Counted from the stretch's first letter, positions 1 through 8,704 are shown. The stretch is DNA of 64,000 bases from Levilactobacillus huananensis (GCF_003946145.1 NZ_RHOC01000003.1:124001-188000), one strand, 5' to 3'. Notes: generated by a model from the letters alone, not told the origin. Translations and numbers: made by a program.

Positions 1-848
1 CCAATCAGGTTGCCAAAGGAAACTATGACGTCGAAATGGCCAGTCGCAATCGTGATGAGATTGATGACTTGATTAACGATTTCAATGGCATGACGCATTC
101 GTTAAAAGACTCACAAGAAGAGATTCAACGACAAGAACAACGACGACGAGAATTTATGGCCAACGCCTCTCATGAGATGCGAACACCGTTGACCACAATT
201 AACGGGCTTCTCGAAGGTTTAGCCTACAACGCCATCCCCGAGGAGAGCAAAGAAGAGAGTATCGACCTGATGCGGAGTGAAACCAGTCGGTTAATCCGGT
301 TGGTCAACGAAAACCTGGATTATGAGAAGATTCGGTCCAACCAGATTTCACTCAATCTCCATGAATTTAATGCCGTAGATGCGCTCCATAATATTGTTGA
401 ACAGTTGAAACAGAAGGCTGATGACAGTGACGATCAGTTGGAGTTACAGGCGCCTCAGAAAATTCCGGTTTACGCCGACTACGACCGATTCGTGCAAATT
501 ATGTTTAACATCACGCAGAATGCCATCCAGTTTACCCAGCAGGGGACCATTACCATTTCCGCACAGCGTGGCTATGAGGAAACGATCGTGAAGGTTGCCG
601 ATACGGGGATGGGGATGTCTGATGAACAACTGCAAAACATTTGGGAACGTTACTACAAGGCCGATCCTTCCCGGAAGAATACTAAATATGGGGAATCTGG
701 TTTGGGACTTTCGATCGTTCACCAGCTGGTTCAGCTGCATCATGGTAAGATTAGTGTGACGAGTAAGGAGCACCATGGGACCACGTTTACTGTGATCTTC
801 CCTGATCAACACCAGACAAACTCTCAAAGAGCGAAGACAAATTCATAA
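1..848 (+). CDS. Sensor histidine kinase, C-terminal part (5' end outside window)
   Basis: The reading frame is already open at base 3, so the gene enters from the left. Visible in order: the end of a HAMP linker, a HisKA dimerisation domain with the H-box NASHEMRTP (phosphoacceptor His near base 171), then an HATPase_c domain with the N-box (FNITQNAIQF), the G1 box ADTGMGM and the G2 box GESGLGLSIV. All catalytic boxes are intact. The protein would autophosphorylate on His and pass the phosphate to a response regulator that should lie just upstream, outside the window. Sensor and transmembrane segments are not visible, so the signal is unknown. It ends 61 bp before the next gene. Confidence 0.93.
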   Translation, partial: NQVAKGNYDVEMASRNRDEIDDLINDFNGMTHSLKDSQEEIQRQEQRRREFMANASHEMRTPLTTINGLLEGLAYNAIPEESKEESIDLMRSETSRLIRLVNENLDYEKIRSNQISLNLHEFNAVDALHNIVEQLKQKADDSDDQLELQAPQKIPVYADYDRFVQIMFNITQNAIQFTQQGTITISAQRGYEETIVKVADTGMGMSDEQLQNIWERYYKADPSRKNTKYGESGLGLSIVHQLVQLHHGKISVTSKEHHGTTFTVIFPDQHQTNSQRAKTNS

Positions 849-909
849 ATTCCCCGGTGATCAGGGTGTTCCCGTGATACAATGAGAAGAATCATTAAGG
901 AGGAAACTT

Positions 910-2058
910 TTGAAGCAAGTACAAATTACAGGGAAGTCTGTCCGTAAGTTTGAGGATGGCTATCCAATCGTGTCCGTGACCGATTTAGAAAACAAGAATG
1001 ATTTTGAAAATGGTGCCTGGGTCCAATTAGAGAATCATGGTCATTTCGTTGCCACCGCTTATTTTGCCAAACAACCCCGAGGAATTGGGTACGTCCTGAG
1101 CCTACGGGAAAATGAAAGTATTGATGATCGTTTCTTTGCCACCAAGTTCAGAGCCGCTGCAGCTCGGCGTTCAGCGATCACTGGCAGTTCCGCTTACCGT
1201 CTATTCAATGGAACCGGTGATGGTTTGGGTGGTTTAGTTGTCGACGTGTATGACGGGACCTATGTCTTTCGTTGGCAGAACACGGCCTTGAAACAACAGG
1301 CTAAGTTAATTTACGCTGGTTTTGCCCGTGCTATTGGGAAGAACCAAACGATTGTGGCGACTACGCCAGGCCAAGAACATGGGCAGCTTATCCAGGGCGA
1401 CCTGGGCAAGCAACCTTTGACGGTGATGGAAAATGGTGTGGTTTATCCTGTTGATCTGTTAGCGGGACGTCAACAACTCGCCTTGGAATTCCGTGACATT
1501 CGGGCCTGGGCTAAGGAAAATAGTCAACAGCGCCGGATCTTGAATCTCTTCAGTGCTGAGACAGGGATTGTGACCGCAGCCATGCTTGGTGGTGCTGTAG
1601 AAGCCGTTACAGTTGATCCAACAAACCGGGCTACAACGGCCTTGCAAGCACAATTAGATGCTAACAATTTAGACCAAGCGGCTGTTGAGATGCGAACGAT
1701 GGATGTTGCGAATTACTTGGACTATGCCATTAAGCATGACTTGAGTTTCGATACTATCTTCATTAATCCACCAGCCTTTATTCGTGGTAAGAAGCGAACC
1801 TTCACTTTGGAACAAGACCTGCAAGACTTGCTTGAACAGGCCCTCAAGGTGGCTCACGCTGGGACACAAGTCGTTTTGACGACGACTACGCCAATGTATG
1901 GCATGAAGCGCCTTAAGGAGACGGTCGGGGATGCCTTACAAAATTATACCGGTCATGTAAGTGTTTCCAATAACTACCTTTCACCAGTTGATTTTCAAAC
2001 GAATCAAGCTGACCGCCACAGTGAAGCCTTAAAGGGTTTACTATTGACCATTAATTAA
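910..2058 (+). CDS. Class I SAM-dependent rRNA methyltransferase, RlmI-like
   Basis: 382 residues, TTG start chosen because AAGGAGGAAA sits just upstream (897-906). The N-terminal ~75 residues look like a PUA RNA-binding domain, followed by a Rossmann methyltransferase fold with a glycine-rich motif I near residue 209 (ILNLFSAETG) and a motif IV INPPAF near 285. The family methylates a cytosine in 23S rRNA (m5C1962 in E. coli RlmI). The SAM motifs are looser than in E. coli RlmI: NPPAF replaces DPPxF, and the usual GxxTGFFLDQR loop reads AGRQQLALEFR. The fold is clear, but the exact target base is not assured. Confidence 0.8.
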   Translation: MKQVQITGKSVRKFEDGYPIVSVTDLENKNDFENGAWVQLENHGHFVATAYFAKQPRGIGYVLSLRENESIDDRFFATKFRAAAARRSAITGSSAYRLFNGTGDGLGGLVVDVYDGTYVFRWQNTALKQQAKLIYAGFARAIGKNQTIVATTPGQEHGQLIQGDLGKQPLTVMENGVVYPVDLLAGRQQLALEFRDIRAWAKENSQQRRILNLFSAETGIVTAAMLGGAVEAVTVDPTNRATTALQAQLDANNLDQAAVEMRTMDVANYLDYAIKHDLSFDTIFINPPAFIRGKKRTFTLEQDLQDLLEQALKVAHAGTQVVLTTTTPMYGMKRLKETVGDALQNYTGHVSVSNNYLSPVDFQTNQADRHSEALKGLLLTIN

Positions 2059-2086
2059 TGAAAGCACAATGAAAGCAATGTAAAAG

Positions 2087-2131
2087 ATCCTGATTGGTAA
2101 GATAGACCACTTGCCATTCGGGATTTTTTTA
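2087..2131 (+). terminator. Rho-independent terminator after the methyltransferase
   Basis: A 15-bp stem with a few G-U pairs, arms 2087-2101 and 2110-2124, runs directly into a T tract. Confidence 0.75.
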
Positions 2132-2240
2132 GAGAGTTTGAGTTTACAATTCGAATCGAAACTATTAAACTTACTAATGCTAATTGAGAAGGCTTACAAT
2201 TATACAGGACTAAGTTGAAACGAGAGTTGAGGGTTACAAG

Positions 2241-3113
2241 ATGAATATCTATATTTTAATGGCTTTAATCCCCGCGGTTTGCTGGGGAAGCATTGGATTA
2301 ATCAGTGGACGCCTGGGCGGAACGTCATATCAACAAACATTGGGAATGACGGTCGGGGCGGTAATCTTTAGTCTATTTGCACTATTCTACTTCCACAGTC
2401 ACTTAACTGGTATGTCATTGCTGGTTGGGATCGTTTCGGGTCTCTGCTGGGCTGTTGGTCAATTTGAACAATTCCAATCCATGAAGTTCATTGGAATTTC
2501 ACGAACGGTGCCCATCTCAACCGGGTTACAATTGGCTGGGACGGCGTTAGCTGGTGTTGTGCTGTTTGGTGAATGGAACACGACACGAATGATTACCTTG
2601 GGTACGATTGCGGTTATCATTCTGATTGCTGGAGCGGTCTTAACTTCACTGCGTGACCCGAACGCCAAGGTAGCGGTCGGTGACAAGCAGATTCAGGCAG
2701 GTAAGGGAACCGTCGCCCTCGTGATTTCAACGGTGGGCTACATTCTCTATACGGTAATTGTGAAGTTCTCTGGCCTCAAGTCAGAAACAATTCTGTTCCC
2801 GCAATCATTAGGAATGGTTTTGGGCGCGTTGGTCTTTGTGATTTTCTCTCGTCAACAGGTGTGGCACAAGGCAACAGCTAAGAATATCTTGACCGGGGTT
2901 GTCTGGGGAATCGGAAACTTCTTCATGTTTATGGCAATTCCACGGGTTGGCTTGGCCATCAGCTATTCTCTGGCACAATGTGGGATTGTTATCTCCACAT
3001 TCGGGAGCATTTGGTTATTAGGTGAAAAGAAGACGGGGCGTGAAATGGTGTACATCACGATTGGTTCTCTCCTCGTTGTTGCTGGTGGGGTAACGTTAGG
3101 AATTATGAAATAG
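2241..3113 (+). CDS. GRP-family sugar permease (RbsU/GlcU-like)
   Basis: 290 residues, almost entirely hydrophobic, about ten membrane segments in two repeated halves, as in the glucose/ribose porter (GRP) family of the drug/metabolite superfamily. Characteristic are the N-terminal ALIPAVCWGSIGLISGRLGG and the second-half WGIGNFFMFMAIPRVGLAIS. The family imports glucose or ribose by proton symport; substrate cannot be told from sequence. ATG start follows GAGGG at a short distance. It is monocistronic, flanked by terminators, and lies directly upstream of pgi, which would fit non-PTS glucose uptake feeding glucose 6-phosphate metabolism (inference). Confidence 0.85.
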   Translation: MNIYILMALIPAVCWGSIGLISGRLGGTSYQQTLGMTVGAVIFSLFALFYFHSHLTGMSLLVGIVSGLCWAVGQFEQFQSMKFIGISRTVPISTGLQLAGTALAGVVLFGEWNTTRMITLGTIAVIILIAGAVLTSLRDPNAKVAVGDKQIQAGKGTVALVISTVGYILYTVIVKFSGLKSETILFPQSLGMVLGALVFVIFSRQQVWHKATAKNILTGVVWGIGNFFMFMAIPRVGLAISYSLAQCGIVISTFGSIWLLGEKKTGREMVYITIGSLLVVAGGVTLGIMK

Positions 3114-3121
3114 CTATTTAG

Positions 3122-3154
3122 CGGGATTGACCGAGTTCGGCCAGTCCCGTTTTA
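3122..3154 (+). terminator. Terminator after the GRP permease
   Basis: Inverted repeat CGGGATTGACCGA / TCGGCCAGTCCCG followed by TTTT. Confidence 0.8.
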
Positions 3155-3177
3155 AAACTTAAAATTGGACTAGGCCA

Positions 3178-3205
3178 TTTACATTTTAGCAAGATGCGTT
3201 ATAAT
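3178..3205 (+). promoter_or_regulatory. Promoter of pgi
   Basis: TTTACA (3178-3183), 16-bp spacer, TATAAT (3200-3205), 38 bp before the start codon. Placed directly after the terminator of the preceding gene. Confidence 0.75.
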
Positions 3206-3243
3206 TAACTCGTCAATAACAATAAAAGTGAGGTTATCTAAAT

Positions 3244-4590
3244 ATGGCACATATCGCCTTTGATCGTTCCAAACTTGAACCATTTGTTCACGACAACGAA
3301 CTCGGAGAAATGCAAGCGCTCGTAACCGCTGCAGATGCCGAATTACGTCAAGGTACCGGTGCTGGTAGCGATTTCCGCGACTGGTTGACGTTGCCTACGG
3401 ACTTTGATCGGGATGAATTTGCTCGGATTCAAGCTGCCGCTAAGAAGATTCAGTCGGATTCAGAAGTTCTTGTTGTCATTGGCATTGGGGGGTCATACCT
3501 CGGTGCAAAGATGGCCGTCGATTTCTTAAACGACACCTTCTTCAACTATCTGCCAGCCGACAAGCGTCAGGCGCCACAGGTCTTCTTTGCTGGGAATTCT
3601 ATTAGTCCCGACTACGTGCACGATTTGATCAACTTGATTGGTGATCGTGACTTTTCTGTTAACGTCATTTCAAAGTCTGGGACCACAACGGAACCTTCCA
3701 TCGCCTTTCGCCTCTTTAAGGAAATGTTAGTGAAAAAGTATGGTGAAGACGGTGCTAAGGGTCGGATTTATGCCACGACTGATAAGGCACGTGGGGCCCT
3801 CAAGACAGAAGCTGATGCCGCTGGCTACGAAACCTTCGTCATTCCTGATGGCGTTGGTGGTCGTTACTCCGTCCTGACTGCTGTTGGATTATTGCCAATT
3901 GCCGCTTCTGGCGCTGACATTGACCAATTGATGAAGGGGGCTGCTACTGCTCAGAAGGATTATACCAATCCTGATTTGAACGAAAACGAAGCCTACCAAT
4001 ACGCGGCATTACGGAACATCCTTTATCGAAAGGGTTACACCACTGAACTGTTGGAAAATTACGAGCCACGTCTGCAATACTTTGCAGAATGGTGGAAGCA
4101 ATTGACTGGTGAGTCTGAAGGAAAAGATCAGAAGGGGATTTATCCATCTTCAGCTAACTTCAGTACCGATTTACACTCCTTGGGTCAATATATTCAAGAA
4201 GGTCAACGGAAGCTTATGGAAACCGTTATTACGGTCGACAAGCCACAACATGATGTGGCTGTGCCAACGGCTACTGATGATCTCGATGGCTTGAAGTACT
4301 TGGAAGGCAAACAAATGAGTTTCGTCAACCAGAAGGCCTATGAAGGCGTTGTGTTGGCTCACACCGATGGTGGTGTACCTAACATGAGTGTTCACATTCC
4401 TGATCAGACGCCATTTACCTTAGGCTACTTGATCTATTTCTTTGAAGTCGCGATTGCAATTTCTGGCTACCTGAATGGAATTAACCCATTCAACCAACCA
4501 GGTGTTGAAGCCTATAAGACCAACATGTTTGCTTTGTTAGGTAAGCCTGGCTTCGAGAAACTCAGTAAAGAATTAAACGATCGTCTCTAA
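3244..4590 (+). CDS. pgi: Glucose-6-phosphate isomerase
   Basis: 448 residues, the usual length for Gram-positive PGI. Interconverts glucose 6-phosphate and fructose 6-phosphate in the cytosol. Both signatures are present: [12 protein letters not shown] in the first SIS domain with SGTTTEP downstream, and [14 protein letters not shown]. The C-terminal segment holds the conserved lysine in [15 protein letters not shown] start with GTGAGGT upstream. Own promoter and own terminator, so it is a single-gene transcript. Confidence 0.98.
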   Translation: MAHIAFDRSKLEPFVHDNELGEMQALVTAADAELRQGTGAGSDFRDWLTLPTDFDRDEFARIQAAAKKIQSDSEVLVVIGIGGSYLGAKMAVDFLNDTFFNYLPADKRQAPQVFFAGNSISPDYVHDLINLIGDRDFSVNVISKSGTTTEPSIAFRLFKEMLVKKYGEDGAKGRIYATTDKARGALKTEADAAGYETFVIPDGVGGRYSVLTAVGLLPIAASGADIDQLMKGAATAQKDYTNPDLNENEAYQYAALRNILYRKGYTTELLENYEPRLQYFAEWWKQLTGESEGKDQKGIYPSSANFSTDLHSLGQYIQEGQRKLMETVITVDKPQHDVAVPTATDDLDGLKYLEGKQMSFVNQKAYEGVVLAHTDGGVPNMSVHIPDQTPFTLGYLIYFFEVAIAISGYLNGINPFNQPGVEAYKTNMFALLGKPGFEKLSKELNDRL

Positions 4591-4626
4591 AAATAAAGTT
4601 GATTAGTGACTTTTAAACCTAAAATG

Positions 4627-4669
4627 AACCCCCAGCGTTGGACATAAAATCCAACACTGGGGGTTTTGT
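4627..4669 (+). terminator. Terminator after pgi
   Basis: Arms AACCCCCAGCGTTGGA and TCCAACACTGGGGGTT around a short AT loop, then TTTTGTT. Confidence 0.85.
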
Positions 4670-4728
4670 TAGGTGCATTCTGAGATGAGGTATCTAGACG
4701 AATAATCGTCCGTAAAAATGCATTTAGC

Positions 4729-4758
4729 TTGATTAATTATTATTCCACTTGGTATAAT
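4729..4758 (+). promoter_or_regulatory. Promoter of the CPBP-like gene
   Basis: TTGATT (4729-4734), 18-bp spacer, TATAAT (4753-4758). Its position means translation must start downstream of about 4765, which rules out the longer reading frame opening at 4729. Confidence 0.7.
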
Positions 4759-4791
4759 CCCCGTCTAAAAGTTAAAGGGGAGATGATGTTG

Positions 4792-5460
4792 ATGGTCACA
4801 ACCGTAATGGTAAAAATGAAATTAAATTTTTGGGGGCTAGCGGCAACACCCGTCTTACTGAGCATGGGAGTTTTCGGTCGTATTCATGGGTGGCCAGGCA
4901 ACTGGTTATGGATGGCAGTTACTAGTGCGATTGCTCTAATCTGGCAATTTGGATTACCTGCCTTCCGCCAGTTTTGGGGTAAGCTCGCCCGACACAGTTG
5001 GCTCATCATTCCGGGCATGATGGTAATGAGCCTAGTGTTAAGTTTCAGTGCTGCAGGGATCGGAAAAGTCTGTCATTTACTACGTTTTAATGCCAACCCC
5101 ACGGGTAACATCCTTCAAACTCAAGGTTTGTGGCAAAATATCATCACCCTTTTACAAGTGGCCGGTCAAATTGTTGGTGAAGAAATCTTCACTGCGGCCA
5201 TTGCCTTGCCAGTCATCTACCTGGTCTCTCGTCGGTTATCTTCACGTACTAGCTGGTGGATTAGTTGCTTGGTGAGCGCCCTCATATTTGGGGGCATTCA
5301 CTTGACGACGTACAATTGGGATCTCTATCAATGCTTTGTTGTGATTGGTCTGACGCGAATTCCCTTTAATGACGCCTGGCGCAAGACTAACAGTCTATGG
5401 GGTGGTGTAATCGCTCATGTTTTATATGATTATTTGTTGTTGGTCAAAAATTTATTCTGA
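4792..5460 (+). CDS. CPBP-family intramembrane protease-like protein
   Basis: 222 residues from ATG 4792; AAAGGGGAG lies about ten bases upstream. In-frame ATGs at 4783 and 4786 are too close to the ribosome binding site, and 4807 is also possible. Seven or so membrane segments. CPBP (CAAX protease / bacteriocin-immunity) motifs are partly present: a Glu-Glu pair (GEEIFTAAI), FGGIH for motif 2 and HVLYD for motif 3. The Arg normally closing motif 1 (EExxxR) is missing, so proteolytic activity is uncertain. In lactobacilli such genes are often linked to bacteriocin immunity, but no bacteriocin gene is seen here. Confidence 0.72.
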   Translation: MVTTVMVKMKLNFWGLAATPVLLSMGVFGRIHGWPGNWLWMAVTSAIALIWQFGLPAFRQFWGKLARHSWLIIPGMMVMSLVLSFSAAGIGKVCHLLRFNANPTGNILQTQGLWQNIITLLQVAGQIVGEEIFTAAIALPVIYLVSRRLSSRTSWWISCLVSALIFGGIHLTTYNWDLYQCFVVIGLTRIPFNDAWRKTNSLWGGVIAHVLYDYLLLVKNLF

Positions 5461-5545
5461 TTATTTACCAGGCGAATTGCCAGACCAAGTGCAACACTTG
5501 ATCAAATAAAATTTTTTCTGAGGTCTAGTAGTCTAGAGCCCTTTT

Positions 5546-5588
5546 CAGACGGTAATTGGATTGTCATTGGCAATCCAATTACCGTCTG
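5546..5588. terminator. Strong symmetric hairpin between convergent genes
   Basis: Perfect 18-bp inverted repeat, arms CAGACGGTAATTGGATTG (5546-5563) and its complement (5571-5588), 7-nt loop. It lies between the converging CPBP-like and TetR genes. No long T tract follows directly (the nearest, TTTTATTTTT, is about 16 bases on), so it is an atypical terminator or an mRNA-stabilising hairpin. Confidence 0.5.
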
Positions 5589-5691
5589 GTGGCAGGTCTA
5601 GGCTTTTATTTTTAGAAAAGGCTTCTTAAACGCTTGTCGCAGCCTAAAAGTATCCAGACTAAGGAACTGGCTATATGCTTGATCGACGAAC

Positions 5692-6255
5692 TTATACACC
5701 AGGCGCAATTAGTGCCCACATCGCCTCAAACCGAGGTTGGTAATCTGGCCATTCCCAGGTGTCCTTAAAGTTGGGTAACGTAAAAATTGAAAACGCCGAA
5801 AGAATCGTTTCTGCTCGTTCAAAATGTGGGTCGTGATAGGCCATCAGCTGATCAATGTGTTGGCAGGCAGGTTGTAAGACTTGCCGTAACGCCAATGGGT
5901 TGTTGTCAATGTAGCGAGTATTTAAAGAAAACATCTGTGTGTCTGCTTTGTTGGCTGCTTTTTTAGCGGTGACAAAGGCCCACAACCAATCGTGAAGTTC
6001 GGTTGCGGCGTCTGTGTTCGGCCTGGGTGTACGCGATGAAAGGGTCTGTGTCACGTGATCAAGTATTTGTGTTTGGAACCACTGTGAGGCCACAGCTTCC
6101 CAGAGTTCTTGCTTATTATTGAAGTGTTTGTACAGGGCACCATGCGTGATGCCCAGTTCATCAGCAATCATGTTTAAAGAGATATTTGTGCGTCCAGTTT
6201 TGGTAATTAACTCACTTGCGGTGCACACGATTTTTTCTTGGCTAATTTTTTCCAC
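5692..6255 (-). CDS. TetR/AcrR-family transcriptional regulator
   Basis: 187 residues, GTG start with AGGAGG eight bases upstream. The N-terminal ~50 residues are a TetR helix-turn-helix (AELGITHGALYKHFNNKQELWEAV type), followed by a TetR_C all-helical ligand domain. Divergent from the oxidoreductase/hydrolase pair across 145 bp that contains repeated GTTACT sequences, so it very likely represses that operon and itself. The inducer is unknown; the neighbour suggests an electrophile or quinone. Confidence 0.9.
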   Translation of the reverse strand: MEKISQEKIVCTASELITKTGRTNISLNMIADELGITHGALYKHFNNKQELWEAVASQWFQTQILDHVTQTLSSRTPRPNTDAATELHDWLWAFVTAKKAANKADTQMFSLNTRYIDNNPLALRQVLQPACQHIDQLMAYHDPHFERAETILSAFSIFTLPNFKDTWEWPDYQPRFEAMWALIAPGV

Positions 6256-6324
6256 TAGAGAAGCCTCCTAACGAGATTATTTCTCGACTAAAAAGATAAC
6301 ATAAAAATCATTTGGTAACAATTA

Positions 6325-6376
6325 TTGACAAAAGTTACTAAACAAGCTGTGATGGTCCAAGTAACAAAAAGTTACT
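6325..6376 (+). promoter_or_regulatory. Promoter with putative TetR operators
   Basis: TTGACA (6325-6330), 17 bp, TGTGAT (6348-6353). The 9-mer AAAGTTACT occurs inside the spacer (6331-6339) and again at 6368-6376, where it forms the inverted repeat AGTAAC-N5-GTTACT (6360-6376) just downstream of the -10. Placement over and next to the core promoter fits repressor operators for the divergent TetR protein (inference). Confidence 0.55.
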
Positions 6377-6400
6377 GAACCTGTAAATGGAGGAACTGTG

Positions 6401-7420
6401 ATGAAAGCAGCTCAATTAATGCGCTATGCAAAGGACTATCAACTGGATATTCGGACGGTGGCTACCCCACATCCAACCGCTTCTCAGGTATTGATTAAAG
6501 TAAAAGAAGCTGCTGTAAACCCGCTTGACTCACTGATTGGAACTGGTAGCTTACGGTTGATCCAAGATTACGCCTTACCTCAAACGATGGGAAATGAATT
6601 GACCGGGATTATCGTCGAAGTTGGGCAGAATGTCACGGAGTTTAAGCTGGATGATGCCGTGTACGCGCGTCTGCCAATCACACAGATTGGGGCCTTTGCA
6701 GAATATGTAGTCGTTGATGCGAACGCGGTGGCCTTATTGCCGAAAACCTTAGATTTCAAGACGGGGGCTGCTGCGGCATTAACTGGGCTGACAGCCTATC
6801 AGGGATTACACGAAATTCTTAACGCGCATGCAGGGCAAAGCTTATTTATTCCCGGGGGTTCAGGCTCGTTTGGCCAAATGGCTATCCCAATTGCAAAGGG
6901 GATGGGGCTTACCGTGATTGTCAGTGGTAATGCGGAAGCACGTGAACGGACGCTCGCTGCGGGTGCTGATCGCTATTTTGATTTTAGAACTGAGAACTAT
7001 TGGGAGAAGCTGGCGGATATCGATTTCGTCATTGATACCTTAGGACCAGGTGAATTTGACCATGAGCTGGCCATCATGAAGCAGGGCGGGCGACTCTTGT
7101 CACTTCGCATGGGGCCCAATGGCGACTTTGCGAAGACCAATCAAATGCCATTTTGGAAGAAAATTCTTTTTAAGGCCAATGGACTTAAATTCGACCGACA
7201 AGCTAAACGCCATGGAGTTGATTACCGATTTATTTTTGTTCGGAGTGATGGGGCCCAACTGCGTAGACTGAGCCAACTGATTGATCAACGAGCAATCGTA
7301 CCGGCCGTTGACGCGACGGATTTCACCCTAGATCAGGTCAATGAAGCACAGAAATTCTTGCAAATAGTCATCCCAAAGGAAAAGTACTTATTCATTTTGA
7401 TTAAGGAGATAGGTCAATGA
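6401..7420 (+). CDS. MDR-superfamily NADP-dependent oxidoreductase (quinone oxidoreductase-like)
   Basis: 339 residues; ATG 6401 preferred to the GTG just before it because GGAGG then lies at seven bases. N-terminal GroES-like domain (EAAVNPLDSLIGTG), then a Rossmann domain with the dinucleotide loop IPGGSGSFGQMAIPIAKGMG near residue 150. The zinc-binding cysteines of alcohol dehydrogenases are absent, which fits the zinc-independent quinone oxidoreductase branch that reduces enones or quinones with NADPH. First gene of a two-gene operon: its stop overlaps the next start (ATGA at 7417). Probably repressed by the divergent TetR gene. Confidence 0.85.
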   Translation: MKAAQLMRYAKDYQLDIRTVATPHPTASQVLIKVKEAAVNPLDSLIGTGSLRLIQDYALPQTMGNELTGIIVEVGQNVTEFKLDDAVYARLPITQIGAFAEYVVVDANAVALLPKTLDFKTGAAAALTGLTAYQGLHEILNAHAGQSLFIPGGSGSFGQMAIPIAKGMGLTVIVSGNAEARERTLAAGADRYFDFRTENYWEKLADIDFVIDTLGPGEFDHELAIMKQGGRLLSLRMGPNGDFAKTNQMPFWKKILFKANGLKFDRQAKRHGVDYRFIFVRSDGAQLRRLSQLIDQRAIVPAVDATDFTLDQVNEAQKFLQIVIPKEKYLFILIKEIGQ

Positions 7421-8253
7421 CAGCCTATGTTGATGCACCAACTAAAACAATTGAAACCACCCAGGGCAATACTTTTGCCTATCGTGAAGTCGGAGATCCT
7501 ACGGGTATTCCGCTGATTGGTGTCATTCACCTTTCTGGGAACCTGGATAATTGGGACCCAGTGGTGATTGATGGTCTTGCCAAGAAACATCATCTTCTAT
7601 TACCAGATTATTTGGGTGTCGGTGGTTCGGTTGGTCGACCAGCAGCAACAATTCAGGAAATGGCAACGGATATGTTAGAATTTATCCATCATTTTGGCTT
7701 CACTAAAGTTGATATCCTAGGCTTCTCAATGGGTGGCTTTGTGGCACAAGAAATGATTACGCAGGAGCCAGAATTGATTCACCGGGCCATCTTAACGGGG
7801 ACTGGCCCACGTGGGGGACGCGGCATCAGTGACGTTACCCGTATCTCAGACCGGAGTCTTGTCAAAGCCATTCTGACTCGTGAAGATGTTAAAACGTATT
7901 CGTTTTTTACAAGAACGCCGAACGGCAAGCAACGCGCACATGAATTTTTGTCGCGATTGAAGTTACGTCAATGTGATCGTGACCAGCAGATGACGTGGCC
8001 TGTCTACCGCAAACAATTGAAGGCGATTAATAAATGGGGAGCTGAACAACCAATCGATTTTTCCGGTATTGCTTTTCCAGTCCTCGTAGCCAATGGCGAG
8101 AATGACTTGATGGTGCCAACGCGTCCCAATAGCTACGAGTTGGCGAAGGCGTTTAAAAAATCGCGGTTAGTGACTTATCCGGATGCTGGGCATGCTGGCG
8201 TATTTCAGTACGGAACGGCGTTTGTTAAAGAAGCTAATCAATTTTTGCAGTAA
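7417..8253 (+). CDS. Alpha/beta hydrolase
   Basis: 278 residues, ATG overlapping the previous stop by 4 bp. Alpha/beta-hydrolase fold with nucleophile elbow GFSMGG, acid in NGENDLMVP and histidine in DAGHAGVF, so the catalytic triad is complete. HLSGNLDNWDP holds the oxyanion-loop region. Sequence style is that of proline-iminopeptidase/haloperoxidase-like esterases; substrate unknown. Co-transcribed with the oxidoreductase, suggesting joint detoxification or catabolism of one compound. Confidence 0.88.
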   Translation: MTAYVDAPTKTIETTQGNTFAYREVGDPTGIPLIGVIHLSGNLDNWDPVVIDGLAKKHHLLLPDYLGVGGSVGRPAATIQEMATDMLEFIHHFGFTKVDILGFSMGGFVAQEMITQEPELIHRAILTGTGPRGGRGISDVTRISDRSLVKAILTREDVKTYSFFTRTPNGKQRAHEFLSRLKLRQCDRDQQMTWPVYRKQLKAINKWGAEQPIDFSGIAFPVLVANGENDLMVPTRPNSYELAKAFKKSRLVTYPDAGHAGVFQYGTAFVKEANQFLQ

Positions 8254-8274
8254 GATGAATTGATGTAAAGAAAA

Positions 8275-8310
8275 AGTCCACAAATGTTGTTTTATCAACG
8301 TTTGTGGACT
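8275..8310 (-). terminator. Terminator of tRNA-Glu, probably bidirectional
   Basis: 15-bp stem AGTCCACAAATGTTG / CAACGTTTGTGGACT, loop of 6. On the minus strand it runs into TTTTT directly after the tRNA gene; on the plus strand it follows the hydrolase. Confidence 0.8.
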
Positions 8311-8315
8311 ACTTA

Positions 8316-8389
8316 TCACCCGCACGGGGCTCGAACCCGTAACTCCGCCTTGAGAGGGCGACGTCTTAAACCAGTTTGACCAGCGGGCA
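8316..8389 (-). tRNA. tRNA-Glu (anticodon CTC)
   Basis: 74-nt cloverleaf on the minus strand: D-arm TGGTCAAACTGGTTTAAGA, anticodon loop CTCTCAA (anticodon CTC, reads GAG), T-arm ACGGG-TTCGAGC-CCCGT, discriminator A, CCA not encoded. The acceptor stem pairs, but the first pair is T-G instead of the G-C usual for tRNA-Glu and the second is G-T. It has its own promoter and terminator. Reads as a minor isoacceptor. Confidence 0.85.
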
Positions 8390-8411
8390 ATGTCATTTAC
8401 TAGCAATATCT

Positions 8412-8440
8412 AATTTACGCTATTCGCCAAAAAATGTCAA
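8412..8440 (-). promoter_or_regulatory. Promoter of tRNA-Glu
   Basis: On the minus strand TTGACA (8440-8435), 17 bp, TAAATT (8417-8412), about 23 bp before the mature 5' end. Confidence 0.7.
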
Positions 8441-8510
8441 TCTTTCTCTGCATAAAATTACATCGAGCTGGGAATTCATACAGTTTAGCGAACTTTTTCT
8501 TGGAAATTTG

Positions 8511-8539
8511 TTGACACTAATAGCCAAACAAGTTACTAT
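8511..8539 (+). promoter_or_regulatory. Promoter of tRNA-Gln
   Basis: TTGACA (8511-8516), exactly 17 bp, TACTAT (8534-8539), 34 bp upstream of the mature tRNA 5' end. Confidence 0.8.
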
Positions 8540-8573
8540 TAAATAGTTGTTTCGATAACGGAAACAGGCTTAT

Positions 8574-8646
8574 TGGGTATTAGCCAAATTGGTAAGGCGG
8601 CGGACTCTGAATCCGTAATTTACTGGTTCGAGTCCAGTATACCCAA
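8574..8646 (+). tRNA. tRNA-Gln (anticodon CTG), integration site of the adjacent element
   Basis: 73-nt cloverleaf: acceptor TGGGTAT / ATACCCA, anticodon loop CTCTGAA (CTG, reads CAG), T-arm ACTGG-TTCGAGT-CCAGT, discriminator A, CCA not encoded. Its last 13 bases lie inside the 14-bp direct repeat that recurs at 13847-13860, so the 3' end is the attachment site of the element and is supplied by attL. The gene remains complete. Confidence 0.92.
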
Positions 8647-8647
8647 T
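8624..8647 (+). repeat. attL: tRNA-Gln 3' end and att core
   Basis: TGGTTCG, three variable bases, then the 14-bp core CCAGTATACCCAAT (8634-8647). It matches the right-end copy except at three positions, all within the T-loop triplet. Confidence 0.85.
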
Positions 8648-8661
8648 TATTGTTTTACATT

Positions 8662-8704
8662 AGTCGCTATTAGACCTCACGAGGGTTGGTATAGCGGCTT
8701 TTTT
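8662..8704 (+). terminator. tRNA-Gln terminator supplied by the element
   Basis: Stem AGTCGCTAT / ATAGCGGCT with an inner CCTC/GAGG hairpin, followed by T6. It lies inside the element just after attL and resembles the terminator that follows attR. Confidence 0.8.
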
